A DNA stretch of 64,000 bases from Massiliimalia massiliensis (GCF_900155615.1 NZ_FUHT01000004.1:1-64000); one strand, 5' to 3'; positions 27,895-36,329 are shown, counted from the stretch's first letter. The notes: generated by a model not told the origin, from the letters alone. Program-made: numbers and translations.

Positions 27895-27935
27895 TGATAT
27901 AATAAGAGTAAAGTAATATAAAACCGGTTTTATAT
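27895..27935 (+). promoter_or_regulatory. Promoter and palindromic operator of the plus arm
   Basis: Extended -10 TGATATAAT (27895-27903) with no clear -35. Twelve bases on is the perfect 20-base palindrome ATATAAAACCGGTTTTATAT (27916-27935), centred on CCGG. A LacI-family repressor bound here would sit at the transcription start and control the sugar catabolic genes. Related sites occur on the minus-arm side. Confidence 0.75.
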
Positions 27936-27965
27936 AGCTGTTTATGGTTTTATGACAAAGGAGGA

Positions 27966-28643
27966 ATGAGCTTGGACGCAGAAAAGAGCATTCAGGAAAT
28001 GATGGAAGTTGGCAGCCAGCTTTACCAAAAGGGATTGTTGGTTGGGACAGACGGAAATTTTAGCATACGCCTTAATGAAAAAGAAATTGTAATTACCGCC
28101 TCCGGGTTTTGTAAGGGGAAGCTGCAGGAAAGCAGTTTTACGGTGGTAAGTCCGGACGGAGAGGTTTTATCCGGATCAAAGCCGGCACGGGATATCCGGA
28201 TGCATTTAGCGGTGTACCGGCAGCGGCCGGATGTCACAGCAGTGGTGCATGCACATCCTCCGGCTGCAACTGGGTTATCGATGACGAGCGGTATTGAACA
28301 GGAATTATCGAGAGTCGCATTGCCGGAAGTGCTGTTTAACCTGAACGGAATCGCCATCACGGAATACTGTACCCCGATTAGCTGTGAGGTGCCGGAGGAA
28401 TTGGCAAAGGCTATGAAAAAGACGCCGCAGGCTGACGCGGTGCTTCTTGCGAATCATGGGGCTTTGACTATGGGAAATACCATTTGGGAAGCATTCTATA
28501 AAATGGAAACTTTGGAAATGTTCTGCAAAGCCCTGTTTGTTTCTAAGCTGTTTGGAACGACCAGCTATCTGTCGAAGGAACAGGTTGAAAAGGTTCATCG
28601 CTTAATAAAGGGAGAAGATCCGGATACCGTGGCCCGTTCATAA
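27966..28643 (+). CDS. Class II aldolase/epimerase family protein (FucA-like, altered site)
   Basis: 225 residues. Zinc ligands are kept: His95 and His97 in VVHAHPP and the third His in NHGALTMG. The phosphate-loop motif GTDGNFSIR and TASG are also present. The usual PSSE motif, which in E. coli FucA gives two phosphate-binding serines and the catalytic Glu73, is PARD here (Asp76). The protein therefore may keep retro-aldol chemistry with an altered substrate or do something else. ATG 27966 is very near AAAGGAGG; the TTG six bases on has better spacing. It is the first gene of the catabolic arm. Confidence 0.75.
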   Translation: MSLDAEKSIQEMMEVGSQLYQKGLLVGTDGNFSIRLNEKEIVITASGFCKGKLQESSFTVVSPDGEVLSGSKPARDIRMHLAVYRQRPDVTAVVHAHPPAATGLSMTSGIEQELSRVALPEVLFNLNGIAITEYCTPISCEVPEELAKAMKKTPQADAVLLANHGALTMGNTIWEAFYKMETLEMFCKALFVSKLFGTTSYLSKEQVEKVHRLIKGEDPDTVARS

Positions 28644-28674
28644 GCAGTTCATGTTGGAAAGGAGAATGAATCAG

Positions 28675-29133
28675 ATGAAAACAATTGTAATAGGATGCGA
28701 CAACGCGGCAGTAGAGCTGAAAAATACCATTATGGGTTTGGTGGAGCAGTTGGGATATGCGGTTGAGAATGTAGGGTGCGACAGCAGTGATGATCCTACC
28801 AACTATCCTACGATTGCCAAAAGGGTATGCGAAAGGATCATTGAGAGCGGATATGAAAAAAACGGGATTCTGGTCTGCGGAACGGGAATCGGCATGGCTA
28901 TGACGGCGAATAAGTTTAAAGGCATCCGGGCGGCGGTATGCCATGACAATTTCTCTGCGGAACGCGCAAAGCTGAGCAACGACGCCAATGTTCTGTGTAT
29001 GGGCGCCCGGGTGATCGGCCCGGAGCTGGCGAAAAAAATCACCAGAGAATGGCTCTCCCTGGAATTTGTCGACGGCAGTTCCACACCAAAGGTACAGGAA
29101 ATCAAAGCGATTGAAGCCGAGACAATGAAATAG
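28675..29133 (+). CDS. RpiB/LacAB-family sugar-phosphate isomerase (EryI-like)
   Basis: About 152 residues. The RpiB core GILVCGTGIGMAMTANK carries the catalytic Cys, and SAERAKLSNDANVLCMGARV is typical. The N-terminal GCDHAG motif of ribose-5-phosphate isomerase B reads GCDNAA, so the conserved His is Asn10. By recall, the D-erythrulose-4-phosphate isomerase EryI also lacks that His and shares the SAERAxLSN and MGARVIG stretches. Together with the TIM-like neighbour this suggests tetrulose-phosphate rather than ribose-5-phosphate chemistry. The start at 28675 is the family-like one; an ATG at 28666 is possible. Confidence 0.75.
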   Translation: MKTIVIGCDNAAVELKNTIMGLVEQLGYAVENVGCDSSDDPTNYPTIAKRVCERIIESGYEKNGILVCGTGIGMAMTANKFKGIRAAVCHDNFSAERAKLSNDANVLCMGARVIGPELAKKITREWLSLEFVDGSSTPKVQEIKAIEAETMK

Positions 29134-29150
29134 GAGGCAGGGGGAAATAT

Positions 29151-29936
29151 ATGAAGCGGTTTTTACTAGGCACAAACTGGAAAATGCACAAGACCTTTCA
29201 GGAAGCGGAGCAGTATGCTGCCGGGCTGAAAAAGCTGGCAGGACAATTTCCGCAATATACTTATTTCATTATTCCTCCCTATACCCATCTTAGAGAGATG
29301 AAGGAACAGCTTATCGGTACGCCGGTCATGATTGGGGCGCAGAATATGCACTGGGAGGATCAGGGCGCATATACCGGCGAAATTTCCCCGAAATGGCTCT
29401 GTGACCTTGGCATTGACGTAGCGGAGCTTGGGCATTCAGAACGCCGGCAGTATTATAACGAAAACGATGAGGACTTAAATAAAAAAGTGAAAGCGGCATT
29501 AAAGTATGGGATGACGCCGCTTTTATGCGTAGGGGAATATGCCAAGGACAAGGCCTATGCAGTGACACCGGAGGTCATCCGCAAACAGCTTAAAATCGGG
29601 TTATTTGGCCTGACAAAGGAGCAGGCGGCATCCATTTGGGTAGCCTATGAGCCGGTCTGGGCAATCGGAGAATCCGGCGTGCCAGCAGAACCGGAATATG
29701 TAGAGTGGGTACATGGAATCATTCGCGGCCAGCTCACCGAGCTCTTTGGAGACACAGGGAAGGATATTCCGGTGCTTTACGGCGGAAGTGTGAACCCGGA
29801 AAATTGCCTTGGCCTGGCACAGCGCAAGGACGTTGACGGTCTGTTTATCGGCAGGTCTGCATGGGATCTGGAAAGCTTTGAAAAGATCATGACATTATTA
29901 ACGAAGAATGGGATTGGAGGAACAAGGAATGGCTAA
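29151..29936 (+). CDS. Triosephosphate isomerase-like protein (EryH-like)
   Basis: 261 residues. The TIM catalytic set is complete: Lys11 (TNWKMHK), His95 (ELGHSERR) and Glu167 (AYEPVWAIG). The mobile loop 6 reads AIGESGVPA, whereas housekeeping TIM has AIGTGKTAT-type sequence. GAQNMHWEDQGAYTGEISP and GLFIGRSAW further resemble, by recall, EryH (L-erythrulose-1-phosphate isomerase). It could instead simply isomerise dihydroxyacetone phosphate from the aldolase. The gene ends 8 bases inside the next one, so translation is coupled. Confidence 0.8.
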   Translation: MKRFLLGTNWKMHKTFQEAEQYAAGLKKLAGQFPQYTYFIIPPYTHLREMKEQLIGTPVMIGAQNMHWEDQGAYTGEISPKWLCDLGIDVAELGHSERRQYYNENDEDLNKKVKAALKYGMTPLLCVGEYAKDKAYAVTPEVIRKQLKIGLFGLTKEQAASIWVAYEPVWAIGESGVPAEPEYVEWVHGIIRGQLTELFGDTGKDIPVLYGGSVNPENCLGLAQRKDVDGLFIGRSAWDLESFEKIMTLLTKNGIGGTRNG

Positions 29937-31206
29937 TATATCAGTACCCTCTGGAAAAAGATACCTGTTACAGGATGGGAAGCCTTATTTTTATCTGGCT
30001 GACACCATCTGGATGGCCTTTCAAAAGCTATCGTTGGAAGAATGGCAGAACTATCTCCGGCTGCGCAGGCGGCAGGGCTTTAACGCAGTGCAGATCAGCG
30101 TGCTGCCGATTGCCCACGATAACAGCGTCGGAGAGGAGGACATAGAGCCTTTTGCGTTGGATGAGGAAGGCCATTACTTATTTGACCAGATCAACGAAGC
30201 TTATTTTGACAAGGCGGAAATAATGGTAGAAATGGCGGCGGAAGCTGGAATCACGCCTTGCCTGCATCTGTTTTGGGTGAATTATATCCCGGATACCTGG
30301 GGCGCTTTGAAAAGCCCGGAGCGGGTTTTGCCGCTTTCCAGGGTGCGGGAGCTGGCAAAGTATATGCTGAACCGTTTTGACCGGTATCATCCCATTTATT
30401 CAGTGACAGGGGACACAAATTTTGAAACGCCGCGGGTCGTAGAATATTACCAGGCAATTTTTGACGTACTGGAAGAACTTGCCCCTGACGGTGTGACGTC
30501 GATGCACCTGATGGGCGGGTTGGACCATGTCCCGGAAGAATTGCTGCACCGCTCTGGATATTCTTTTTATTCTTACCAGTCTAGCCATGGCGGAAAAGAA
30601 TTTTTAAGCAATATTACAAAATGCAGCGAAGGCTTTTTGAGGCAGCCCCTGGTGAAGCCGCTGATTAATACGGAACCCTGCTATGAAGGACTGGGAAACT
30701 TTGAAAATCCCTATGAAAAGTTTTCTTCCTTTGACGTGAGGCGGGCGCTGTGGAGCAGCGTGCTGAGCGGAGCCTCCGCCGGGATAACTTATGGAGCGCA
30801 CGGCGCCTGGGGATGCCATAAAAAAGGGATGCTTTTCTTAGCCAAGAGCATGTGGGGCGAACCGTATGATTTCCAGGACGCTATTCGGCTGGATGGCGCC
30901 AATGATGCGGGGTTTGTGCGCCATATTATGGAGAGCCATCAGTTGATGGGACTTCTCCCGGCACAGGAATTGACCGATACGCCTTATATTATGGCTGGAA
31001 CACTGGAAAACCAGGATGTTTTGGTGGTTTACCAGCCGTTTGACTGTGAATTTACCTTGTATAAGGAACTGTCGGATTATCGGGTAACAGCATGGAACCT
31101 TGCGGCCAGGAGAACTTTTATTCCAGAGCTTACAATGGGAGACGGGAGAACTCTGGTCGGAATTAATGGCAGTAATCACGATGCGCTTTACATTTTTGAG
31201 AAATAG
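29929..31206 (+). CDS. GH140/DUF4038 apiosidase-like glycosidase
   Basis: 425 residues, no signal peptide. The N-terminus RYLLQDGKPYFYLADTIWMAF followed by a (beta/alpha)8 barrel is typical of DUF4038, the catalytic domain of GH140 apiosidases. Candidate acids are Asp in SVTGDTNFET and Glu in LINTEPCYEG. A short beta domain (DUF5060/collagen-binding type) ends the protein. ATG 29929 overlaps the end of the preceding gene. Cytoplasmic location implies it works on an imported oligosaccharide. GH140 enzymes remove D-apiose, but the family is broad and the sugar here is unproven. Confidence 0.7.
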   Translation: MANISVPSGKRYLLQDGKPYFYLADTIWMAFQKLSLEEWQNYLRLRRRQGFNAVQISVLPIAHDNSVGEEDIEPFALDEEGHYLFDQINEAYFDKAEIMVEMAAEAGITPCLHLFWVNYIPDTWGALKSPERVLPLSRVRELAKYMLNRFDRYHPIYSVTGDTNFETPRVVEYYQAIFDVLEELAPDGVTSMHLMGGLDHVPEELLHRSGYSFYSYQSSHGGKEFLSNITKCSEGFLRQPLVKPLINTEPCYEGLGNFENPYEKFSSFDVRRALWSSVLSGASAGITYGAHGAWGCHKKGMLFLAKSMWGEPYDFQDAIRLDGANDAGFVRHIMESHQLMGLLPAQELTDTPYIMAGTLENQDVLVVYQPFDCEFTLYKELSDYRVTAWNLAARRTFIPELTMGDGRTLVGINGSNHDALYIFEK

Positions 31207-31220
31207 ATAAAGGATACGGA

Positions 31221-32276
31221 ATGGAGAAAAAAAATCAGAAGGTTACAATCTATGATATTGCAAAGCTGGCGGGAGTTGCTCCCGGTACGGTATCCCGGGC
31301 TTTGAACCACATCGGCTATATCAAGCAGGAAACCCAGGAGAAAGTGGAAGCTGCCGCGGAGGAACTCAATTATATCCCGACGCGGGCAGCGCAAAGCCTA
31401 AAGACAAAATGCACCGGCCTATTGCTGGTTGCTATTCCTGACATGGAAAATCCATTTTATGTGCAGATGATATCCGCAATTCAGGAAGAAGTGCGCGAAA
31501 GCGGTTATTCCATGATCCTGTATTATACCAACGGCAGCATCGAATATGAGAAAAAAGCGTTTGATCTGCTGAGGGAACATGCGGCGGACGGTATGATTAT
31601 GGTAAATCTCAATCATATTACGCCCTACCTGTCCTACCTAAAAAAGCCGCATCTCCCGCTTGTGCTCTGCCAGATGTCCGACCATCTGGCAGACGAGTAC
31701 CGGGAATATGGATTTGATGATATCTGTATTGATACCAAACGCGCTGTCATGGAGGTAGTAGACCTGTTCTGCCGGAATGGGCATACCAAGATCGGCTTTA
31801 TCGGCGGAAATCAGACCCTTCCGGCCTTTCTGGATCGGTATCACGGGTACGAGGAAGGCTTGTCGCGCCACCGGCTTCCGCGAGAAGAGCGATATGTCGT
31901 TCTCGCGGAAAACTGGCTGGAAGCAGATGGATACCAAGCCGCGAAAGAGCTGCATGAACGCGGCGACCTGCCGACTGCAATCTGTTTCAGTCACGACCTG
32001 ATGGCCTTGGGAGCAATGGACTATTTTCAGGAGCAGGGAATCCGGATTGGCGAGGAGCTCGCAATCGCCGGAATCGATAATATTAATATTTGCCAAAAGA
32101 TGTCTCCGGCGCTGACCAGCGTATGCATCCATCAAAATCAGATGGGGCGGCTTGCGGCACAAAGAGTACTGTCCAGAATTCATCAAAAAAGGGTAGGTGA
32201 ATTTATAAAGACAGTACTGACCGGAGAACTGATCTGCCGCGGGAGCAGCGGTCAGATCTTTGGGAAAAAAGGATAA
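31221..32276 (+). CDS. LacI family regulator, sugar regulon plus arm
   Basis: 351 residues: helix-turn-helix KVTIYDIAKLAGVAPGTVSR, hinge IPTRAAQSL, then the sugar-binding effector domain. It is paralogous to the LacI at 18770-19816. Embedded between the GH140-like and kinase genes, it is very likely to regulate this operon through the CCGG-centred palindrome at 27916-27935. Start ATG 31221 has AAGGAT. Confidence 0.85.
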   Translation: MEKKNQKVTIYDIAKLAGVAPGTVSRALNHIGYIKQETQEKVEAAAEELNYIPTRAAQSLKTKCTGLLLVAIPDMENPFYVQMISAIQEEVRESGYSMILYYTNGSIEYEKKAFDLLREHAADGMIMVNLNHITPYLSYLKKPHLPLVLCQMSDHLADEYREYGFDDICIDTKRAVMEVVDLFCRNGHTKIGFIGGNQTLPAFLDRYHGYEEGLSRHRLPREERYVVLAENWLEADGYQAAKELHERGDLPTAICFSHDLMALGAMDYFQEQGIRIGEELAIAGIDNINICQKMSPALTSVCIHQNQMGRLAAQRVLSRIHQKRVGEFIKTVLTGELICRGSSGQIFGKKG

Positions 32277-32288
32277 GGAGGAATTGAC

Positions 32289-33824
32289 ATGGGGGATTAT
32301 TTCATCGGGATTGATTACGGTACCGGCGGCTGCAAGGCCTGTGTGATGGACAGAAATGCAGATGTATTGAGCTATTCCTTTCGGGAGTATCCCATTTTGA
32401 CAAACCATCAAAATTTTTCAGAGCATCTTGCCGAAAATTATTGGCCTGCAACCTGCAGCATGATTCAGGAATGTTTGCAGAAATCCGGGGTTTCGGCGGA
32501 GGAAATCAGAGGAATCGGAACCTCGTCCGCTCTGCCGTCCTTAGTATTAGTGGACGGCGAAGGAAAACCGGTGCACAATGCCTATAACCTCATGGATCGG
32601 CGGGCCAACGCACAGGAAAAGTGGCTGAAAGAGCAAATCGGCGTACAGAAAATTTTTGAGCTGACCGGAAATAGAATTGAGGATCATCCGATCCTAGTAA
32701 ACCTATTGTGGGAAAAAGAAAACCGGCCGGAGGATTTTAAGCGGATTGACAAGGCGCTGACCATTGACGGGTTTATCCGCATGAAGTTTACCGGGAAAGC
32801 TACGGCGCATTATTCGGCAGGCACCTTTTACGGGGTGGCCTATGATATCCTGAAACGGGAATTTGACCGGGAAATGATGGAACGCCTCGGACTGAGCATG
32901 GAGCTGATACCGCCGTTTTATCGCTGTGAGGATATCATCGGCACAGTGACAGAACAGGCTGCAAAGGAATGCGGCCTGGCTGCCGGGATCCCGGTTGCCG
33001 GAGGACAGGTGGACTGCAATGCCGGTTGGATCGGGGGCGGCGCTGCTGAAATCGGGGACATCCAGATGAATCTGGGAACCTGTGGGAATTTCGGCGTTGT
33101 TCATCAGAATACGGACTTTCTTGACAGTATGTTCAATTTTCCCTATACTAATAATTGTTTGAATACTTACGTAACTGTTTCCACGACCCAAACCGGCGGA
33201 CAGGTGCTGCGGTATCTGAAGGAGAATTTTTCCCAGATGGAGACGGCAATGGAACGCCTGGTGCCTGGTTTTGACGCTTATGACTACCTGAATATGGAGG
33301 CGGAAAAGATTCCGATTGGAAGCGAGGGCCTGGTTGTGCTGCCATACCTGATGGGGGAGCGCACGCCGATTTGGGACAACGACGCACGGGGCGTTGTGTT
33401 CGGCCTGTCGTTATACCATACCAAGGGCCATCTGGTGCGTGCAATGATGGAAGGCGTGGCCTATGCGCTCTATGATTCGTTCCGGCTGTTTCAGGAAAAG
33501 GGAATTCCCATGAATTTTCCGTTGGTGATGAATGAAGGCGGGGCCAAAAGCAAGCTGTGGCGGAGAATCATTACCGACGTGCTGAATGTGCCGACTGTAT
33601 TTGTCAAAAACCGGGTTGGCGCGCCATATGGAGACGCGCTTCTGGCAGCGGTGGCAACAGGATATCTAGAGGACTTCAGCATCGCAAAGGAAAAAGCAGA
33701 ATATATTGACCCAATGGAGCCGATCCCGGAAAACCATGAAAAGTACATGCAGTACTTCCGTATTTACAAGAATATTTATGACCATGTCAAAGGGGATTTC
33801 CAGGATTTAAAAGAGGTTCGGTAA
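32289..33824 (+). CDS. FGGY-family carbohydrate kinase
   Basis: 511 residues, normal for FGGY kinases, which phosphorylate ketoses or polyols with ATP. The phosphate-1 motif is GIDYGTGGCKA. The catalytic Asp is in GGQVDCNAG. The FGGY signature 2 region is GERTPIWDNDARGVVFGLSL, and the adenosine motif MNEGGAKSKLWRRI follows. Start at 32289 after AAGGAGG. In this pathway it should phosphorylate the ketose made by the FucI-like isomerase. L-fuculose, D-ribulose, xylulose and rarer ketoses are all possible substrates. Confidence 0.8.
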   Translation: MGDYFIGIDYGTGGCKACVMDRNADVLSYSFREYPILTNHQNFSEHLAENYWPATCSMIQECLQKSGVSAEEIRGIGTSSALPSLVLVDGEGKPVHNAYNLMDRRANAQEKWLKEQIGVQKIFELTGNRIEDHPILVNLLWEKENRPEDFKRIDKALTIDGFIRMKFTGKATAHYSAGTFYGVAYDILKREFDREMMERLGLSMELIPPFYRCEDIIGTVTEQAAKECGLAAGIPVAGGQVDCNAGWIGGGAAEIGDIQMNLGTCGNFGVVHQNTDFLDSMFNFPYTNNCLNTYVTVSTTQTGGQVLRYLKENFSQMETAMERLVPGFDAYDYLNMEAEKIPIGSEGLVVLPYLMGERTPIWDNDARGVVFGLSLYHTKGHLVRAMMEGVAYALYDSFRLFQEKGIPMNFPLVMNEGGAKSKLWRRIITDVLNVPTVFVKNRVGAPYGDALLAAVATGYLEDFSIAKEKAEYIDPMEPIPENHEKYMQYFRIYKNIYDHVKGDFQDLKEVR

Positions 33825-33863
33825 GAAACTATGCAGCCGCTTCAGCAGGGGAAGAGGAGAACC

Positions 33864-35102
33864 ATGAAAAAGAACTGTTTAATTGCACAATCGGGCGGCC
33901 CGACCGCAGTCATTAATTCCAGCGCTGTTGGAATTGCCTTTGAATGCTTTCGTTCAGATGAAATTGACAGAGTATATGCATCGAATAACGGAATTCTGGG
34001 GATTTTGACAGAGAGCTATTTTTGTCTGAACGATGTGGCGTTCGACCAGCTGAAACGGTTAAAGACTACGCCGTCGTCCGCATTTGGCTCCTGCCGCCAC
34101 CGTTTAAAGGATTGGCGGGAGGATGAGTCGGAATACAGCCGGATTTTTTCGTTTTTCCGCAAGAAGGATATCGGATATTTCTTTTATATCGGCGGGAACG
34201 ACTCGATGGATACGGTGATGAAGCTCAGCCAATATGCGGAGGAAAAGAAGCTTGATGTGGTCATTCTGGGCATCCCAAAGACGATAGATAATGATTTGGC
34301 GGATACCGATCATTGCCCGGGATATGGAAGCGCCGCAAAATATATTGGCACCTCCCTGCTGGAAATATACCAGGATGCGCATGTGTATCAAAACGAGCAG
34401 GTTACCATCGCGGAGGTCATGGGAAGAAATGCCGGATGGCTGGCGGCTGCGGGAGCGTTGGCACGCTATAATGGGAAACAGGTGGTGGATTTGATCTACC
34501 TGCCGGAGGTAGCGTTTAGCATGCAGCGTTTCCTGGACGATGTCAAAGAGGCGTTCGGGCGGTCGAAAAATGTATTGATTGTGGTATCGGAAGGGATTCA
34601 GGACTGCGATGGCAGCTATATAGCGGATACTGCCGCTGTTTCCGATGGATTTGGACATCAGCAGCTGGGCGGCGCAGGGCAGATACTGCGCCGGGAGGTA
34701 ATGGCTCATATTACGCCGCGAGTCAAGTGCGTGGAGTTTAATATCCTGCAGCGCTGTGCCGCACACTGCCTTTCTGAAACCGATGTCGAGGAAGCCTACA
34801 AGGTTGGCAAGGAGGCGGTCCGTTACGCGGAGAACGGAACGAGCGGATATATGGTGGGAATCAGGCGGATCAGCAGTAAACCCTATCTGATGAAGCCGGC
34901 ATTGTTCAAAATTGAAGGGATTGCGAATAAGGAAAAGAAAATCCCGCAGTCTTGGATTACCTCGGGCAAAAACTATGTCACCCAGGAATGCATTGACTAT
35001 ATGCAGCCGCTTATTATGGGAGAAAAATTTCCGGACTATGAGGATGGGCTGCCCGCATTTTCTGTGTTAAAAAGCGACGAGCGAGATACGGCAGACATCT
35101 AG
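33864..35102 (+). CDS. pfp: Pyrophosphate-type phosphofructokinase
   Basis: 412 residues. The sequence motifs indicate PPi rather than ATP as phosphoryl donor: GGNDSMDT has Asp113 where ATP enzymes have Gly, and PKTIDND has Lys139. The Mg/substrate Asp pair is in TIDNDL. ATG 33864 follows AGAGGAG; an earlier in-frame ATG at 33831 lacks one. It is the last gene of the plus arm, before a strong terminator. It converts fructose 6-phosphate, or sedoheptulose 7-phosphate in clostridia lacking transaldolase, reversibly to the bisphosphate. That would help dispose of erythrose or triose phosphate from this pathway. Confidence 0.8.
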   Translation: MKKNCLIAQSGGPTAVINSSAVGIAFECFRSDEIDRVYASNNGILGILTESYFCLNDVAFDQLKRLKTTPSSAFGSCRHRLKDWREDESEYSRIFSFFRKKDIGYFFYIGGNDSMDTVMKLSQYAEEKKLDVVILGIPKTIDNDLADTDHCPGYGSAAKYIGTSLLEIYQDAHVYQNEQVTIAEVMGRNAGWLAAAGALARYNGKQVVDLIYLPEVAFSMQRFLDDVKEAFGRSKNVLIVVSEGIQDCDGSYIADTAAVSDGFGHQQLGGAGQILRREVMAHITPRVKCVEFNILQRCAAHCLSETDVEEAYKVGKEAVRYAENGTSGYMVGIRRISSKPYLMKPALFKIEGIANKEKKIPQSWITSGKNYVTQECIDYMQPLIMGEKFPDYEDGLPAFSVLKSDERDTADI

Positions 35103-35136
35103 CAATCCTATGCTCTGTAAAGAGGAAATCGATCCA

Positions 35137-35174
35137 TAAAAAAGCAGGCCTGTAAAAACAGGCCTGCTTTTTTA
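35137..35174 (+). terminator. Strong bidirectional terminator
   Basis: Seventeen-base perfect arms (35137-35153 and 35158-35174) around a 4-base A loop, with six A's and six T's at the base. It ends the sugar operon from the left and the cupin gene from the right. Confidence 0.9.
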
Positions 35175-35188
35175 TGTCCGGAATTTTG

Positions 35189-35533
35189 TTACCGATTATC
35201 TGAAAACAATACCGTTAAGAGCATTTTGAACCGCTCCGCCGCATAAACTGCATGAGGAATTTTGGCTGGCATGACAATTGCCTCGCCCGCTTTTAGAGTA
35301 TGGTCTTTTCCATCGACTGTAATCCGTCCCTCACCCTCCAGGCAGAGCACCATCGCATCTCCCTCTGAATCGTGGGTGCTGATCTCTTCCCCTTTATCAA
35401 AGGCAAACAGGGTCAGGCTGTGATGCTTGTTTTGCGCCAGGGTTTTGCTGACGATCTGTCCCTCCAGGTAGGTAGTTTGCTCTGCTAAGGCCAATACCTC
35501 GGCATGGGGCATGTTTTTAATCATTTGTTCCAT
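35189..35533 (-). CDS. Small cupin-domain protein
   Basis: 114 residues forming a single conserved cupin barrel. Metal-site motif 1 is partly kept (EISTHDSEGDAMVLCLEGEG, with one His and Glu/Asp) and motif 2 is KIPHAVYA with one His. It lies 11 bases after the ferredoxin-type gene and probably shares its transcript. Such cupins next to Crp-type regulators usually sense or modify small molecules; the ligand is unknown. Confidence 0.8.
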   Translation of the reverse strand: MEQMIKNMPHAEVLALAEQTTYLEGQIVSKTLAQNKHHSLTLFAFDKGEEISTHDSEGDAMVLCLEGEGRITVDGKDHTLKAGEAIVMPAKIPHAVYAAERFKMLLTVLFSDNR

Positions 35534-35544
35534 GCGGCTTCCTC

Positions 35545-36252
35545 CTAGTTCTCCAAAATCTGCCCGTCAGTGGAAATGGTAGTTACCTGCCACGGGATCA
35601 TTTTGCCGCTGTTTTGCAGAGCAGTAATCACTGCCTGCTGAATTCCGCCGCAGCAAGGTACTTCCATCCGCACCACCGTAACGCTTTTGATGTTGTTCGC
35701 TTGGATGATTGCCGTTAATTTTTCGCTGTAATCAGTCATGTCCAGCTTTGGACAGCCAATCAGGGTGATTTTGTTTCTCATGAACTCTGAATGGAAGTTC
35801 GCGTAGGCATAGGCTGTACAGTCTGCGGCAATTAGGAGACTGGCGCCGTCAAAATAGGGTGCGTTGACAGGCGCAAGCTTGATCTGTACCGGCCATTGGC
35901 GCAGCTCGCTCTGCATTGCTTCAGAAGCAGACGAAGCAGATGCTGGTTGGCTGGTTTTGTTGATTGCATGAGCATGGGAACCTGGGCAGCCGCCTTTTGC
36001 CGGTTGTTTATCCGCCTGCTGCATCCGTGCCTTTACAGCAGCCTCATCATAGGCCCGTGCTTCCCGTTCTTCAAATGTGATTGCCTCGGTTGGGCATACA
36101 GGCAGGCAGTCGCCCAAGCCGTCGCAGTAATCGTCCCGCAGGAGTTTGGCCTTTCCGTTGACCATGCCAATGGCGCCTTCGTGGCAGGCTTCTGCGCAGA
36201 GGCCGCAGCCAATACATTTTTCTTCATCGATTTTTATTATTTTTCTCATCAT
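35545..36252 (-). CDS. 4Fe-4S ferredoxin-domain protein
   Basis: 235 residues. The N-terminal ferredoxin domain has one standard cluster motif (CIGCGLCAEAC, about residues 13-23) and a second cysteine set CDGLGDCLPVC with wider spacing. A Cys/His-containing linker GGCPGSHAH follows. The C-terminal domain has a further Cys pair (VPCCGG). It is likely an electron-transfer or redox-sensing protein. It is divergent from the Crp/Fnr gene with a palindrome between them, and the cupin gene follows. Confidence 0.8.
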   Translation of the reverse strand: MMRKIIKIDEEKCIGCGLCAEACHEGAIGMVNGKAKLLRDDYCDGLGDCLPVCPTEAITFEEREARAYDEAAVKARMQQADKQPAKGGCPGSHAHAINKTSQPASASSASEAMQSELRQWPVQIKLAPVNAPYFDGASLLIAADCTAYAYANFHSEFMRNKITLIGCPKLDMTDYSEKLTAIIQANNIKSVTVVRMEVPCCGGIQQAVITALQNSGKMIPWQVTTISTDGQILEN

Positions 36253-36313
36253 AAGAATGATGCCTCCTTCTTGACTTTGTGAGTTCAGTATACTATACTG
36301 AGGTTAAAATGTA

Positions 36314-36329
36314 TGTTGCATTTGCAACA
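36314..36329. promoter_or_regulatory. Palindromic Crp/Fnr-type site
   Basis: TGTTGCATTTGCAACA is a perfect inverted repeat (7-base arms, 2-base centre) in the divergent region between the ferredoxin-type gene and the crp-type gene. Dimeric Crp/Fnr regulators bind sites of this size, so the neighbouring regulator is the obvious candidate. Minus-strand -10-like TATAGT/TATACT lies beside it. Confidence 0.6.
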
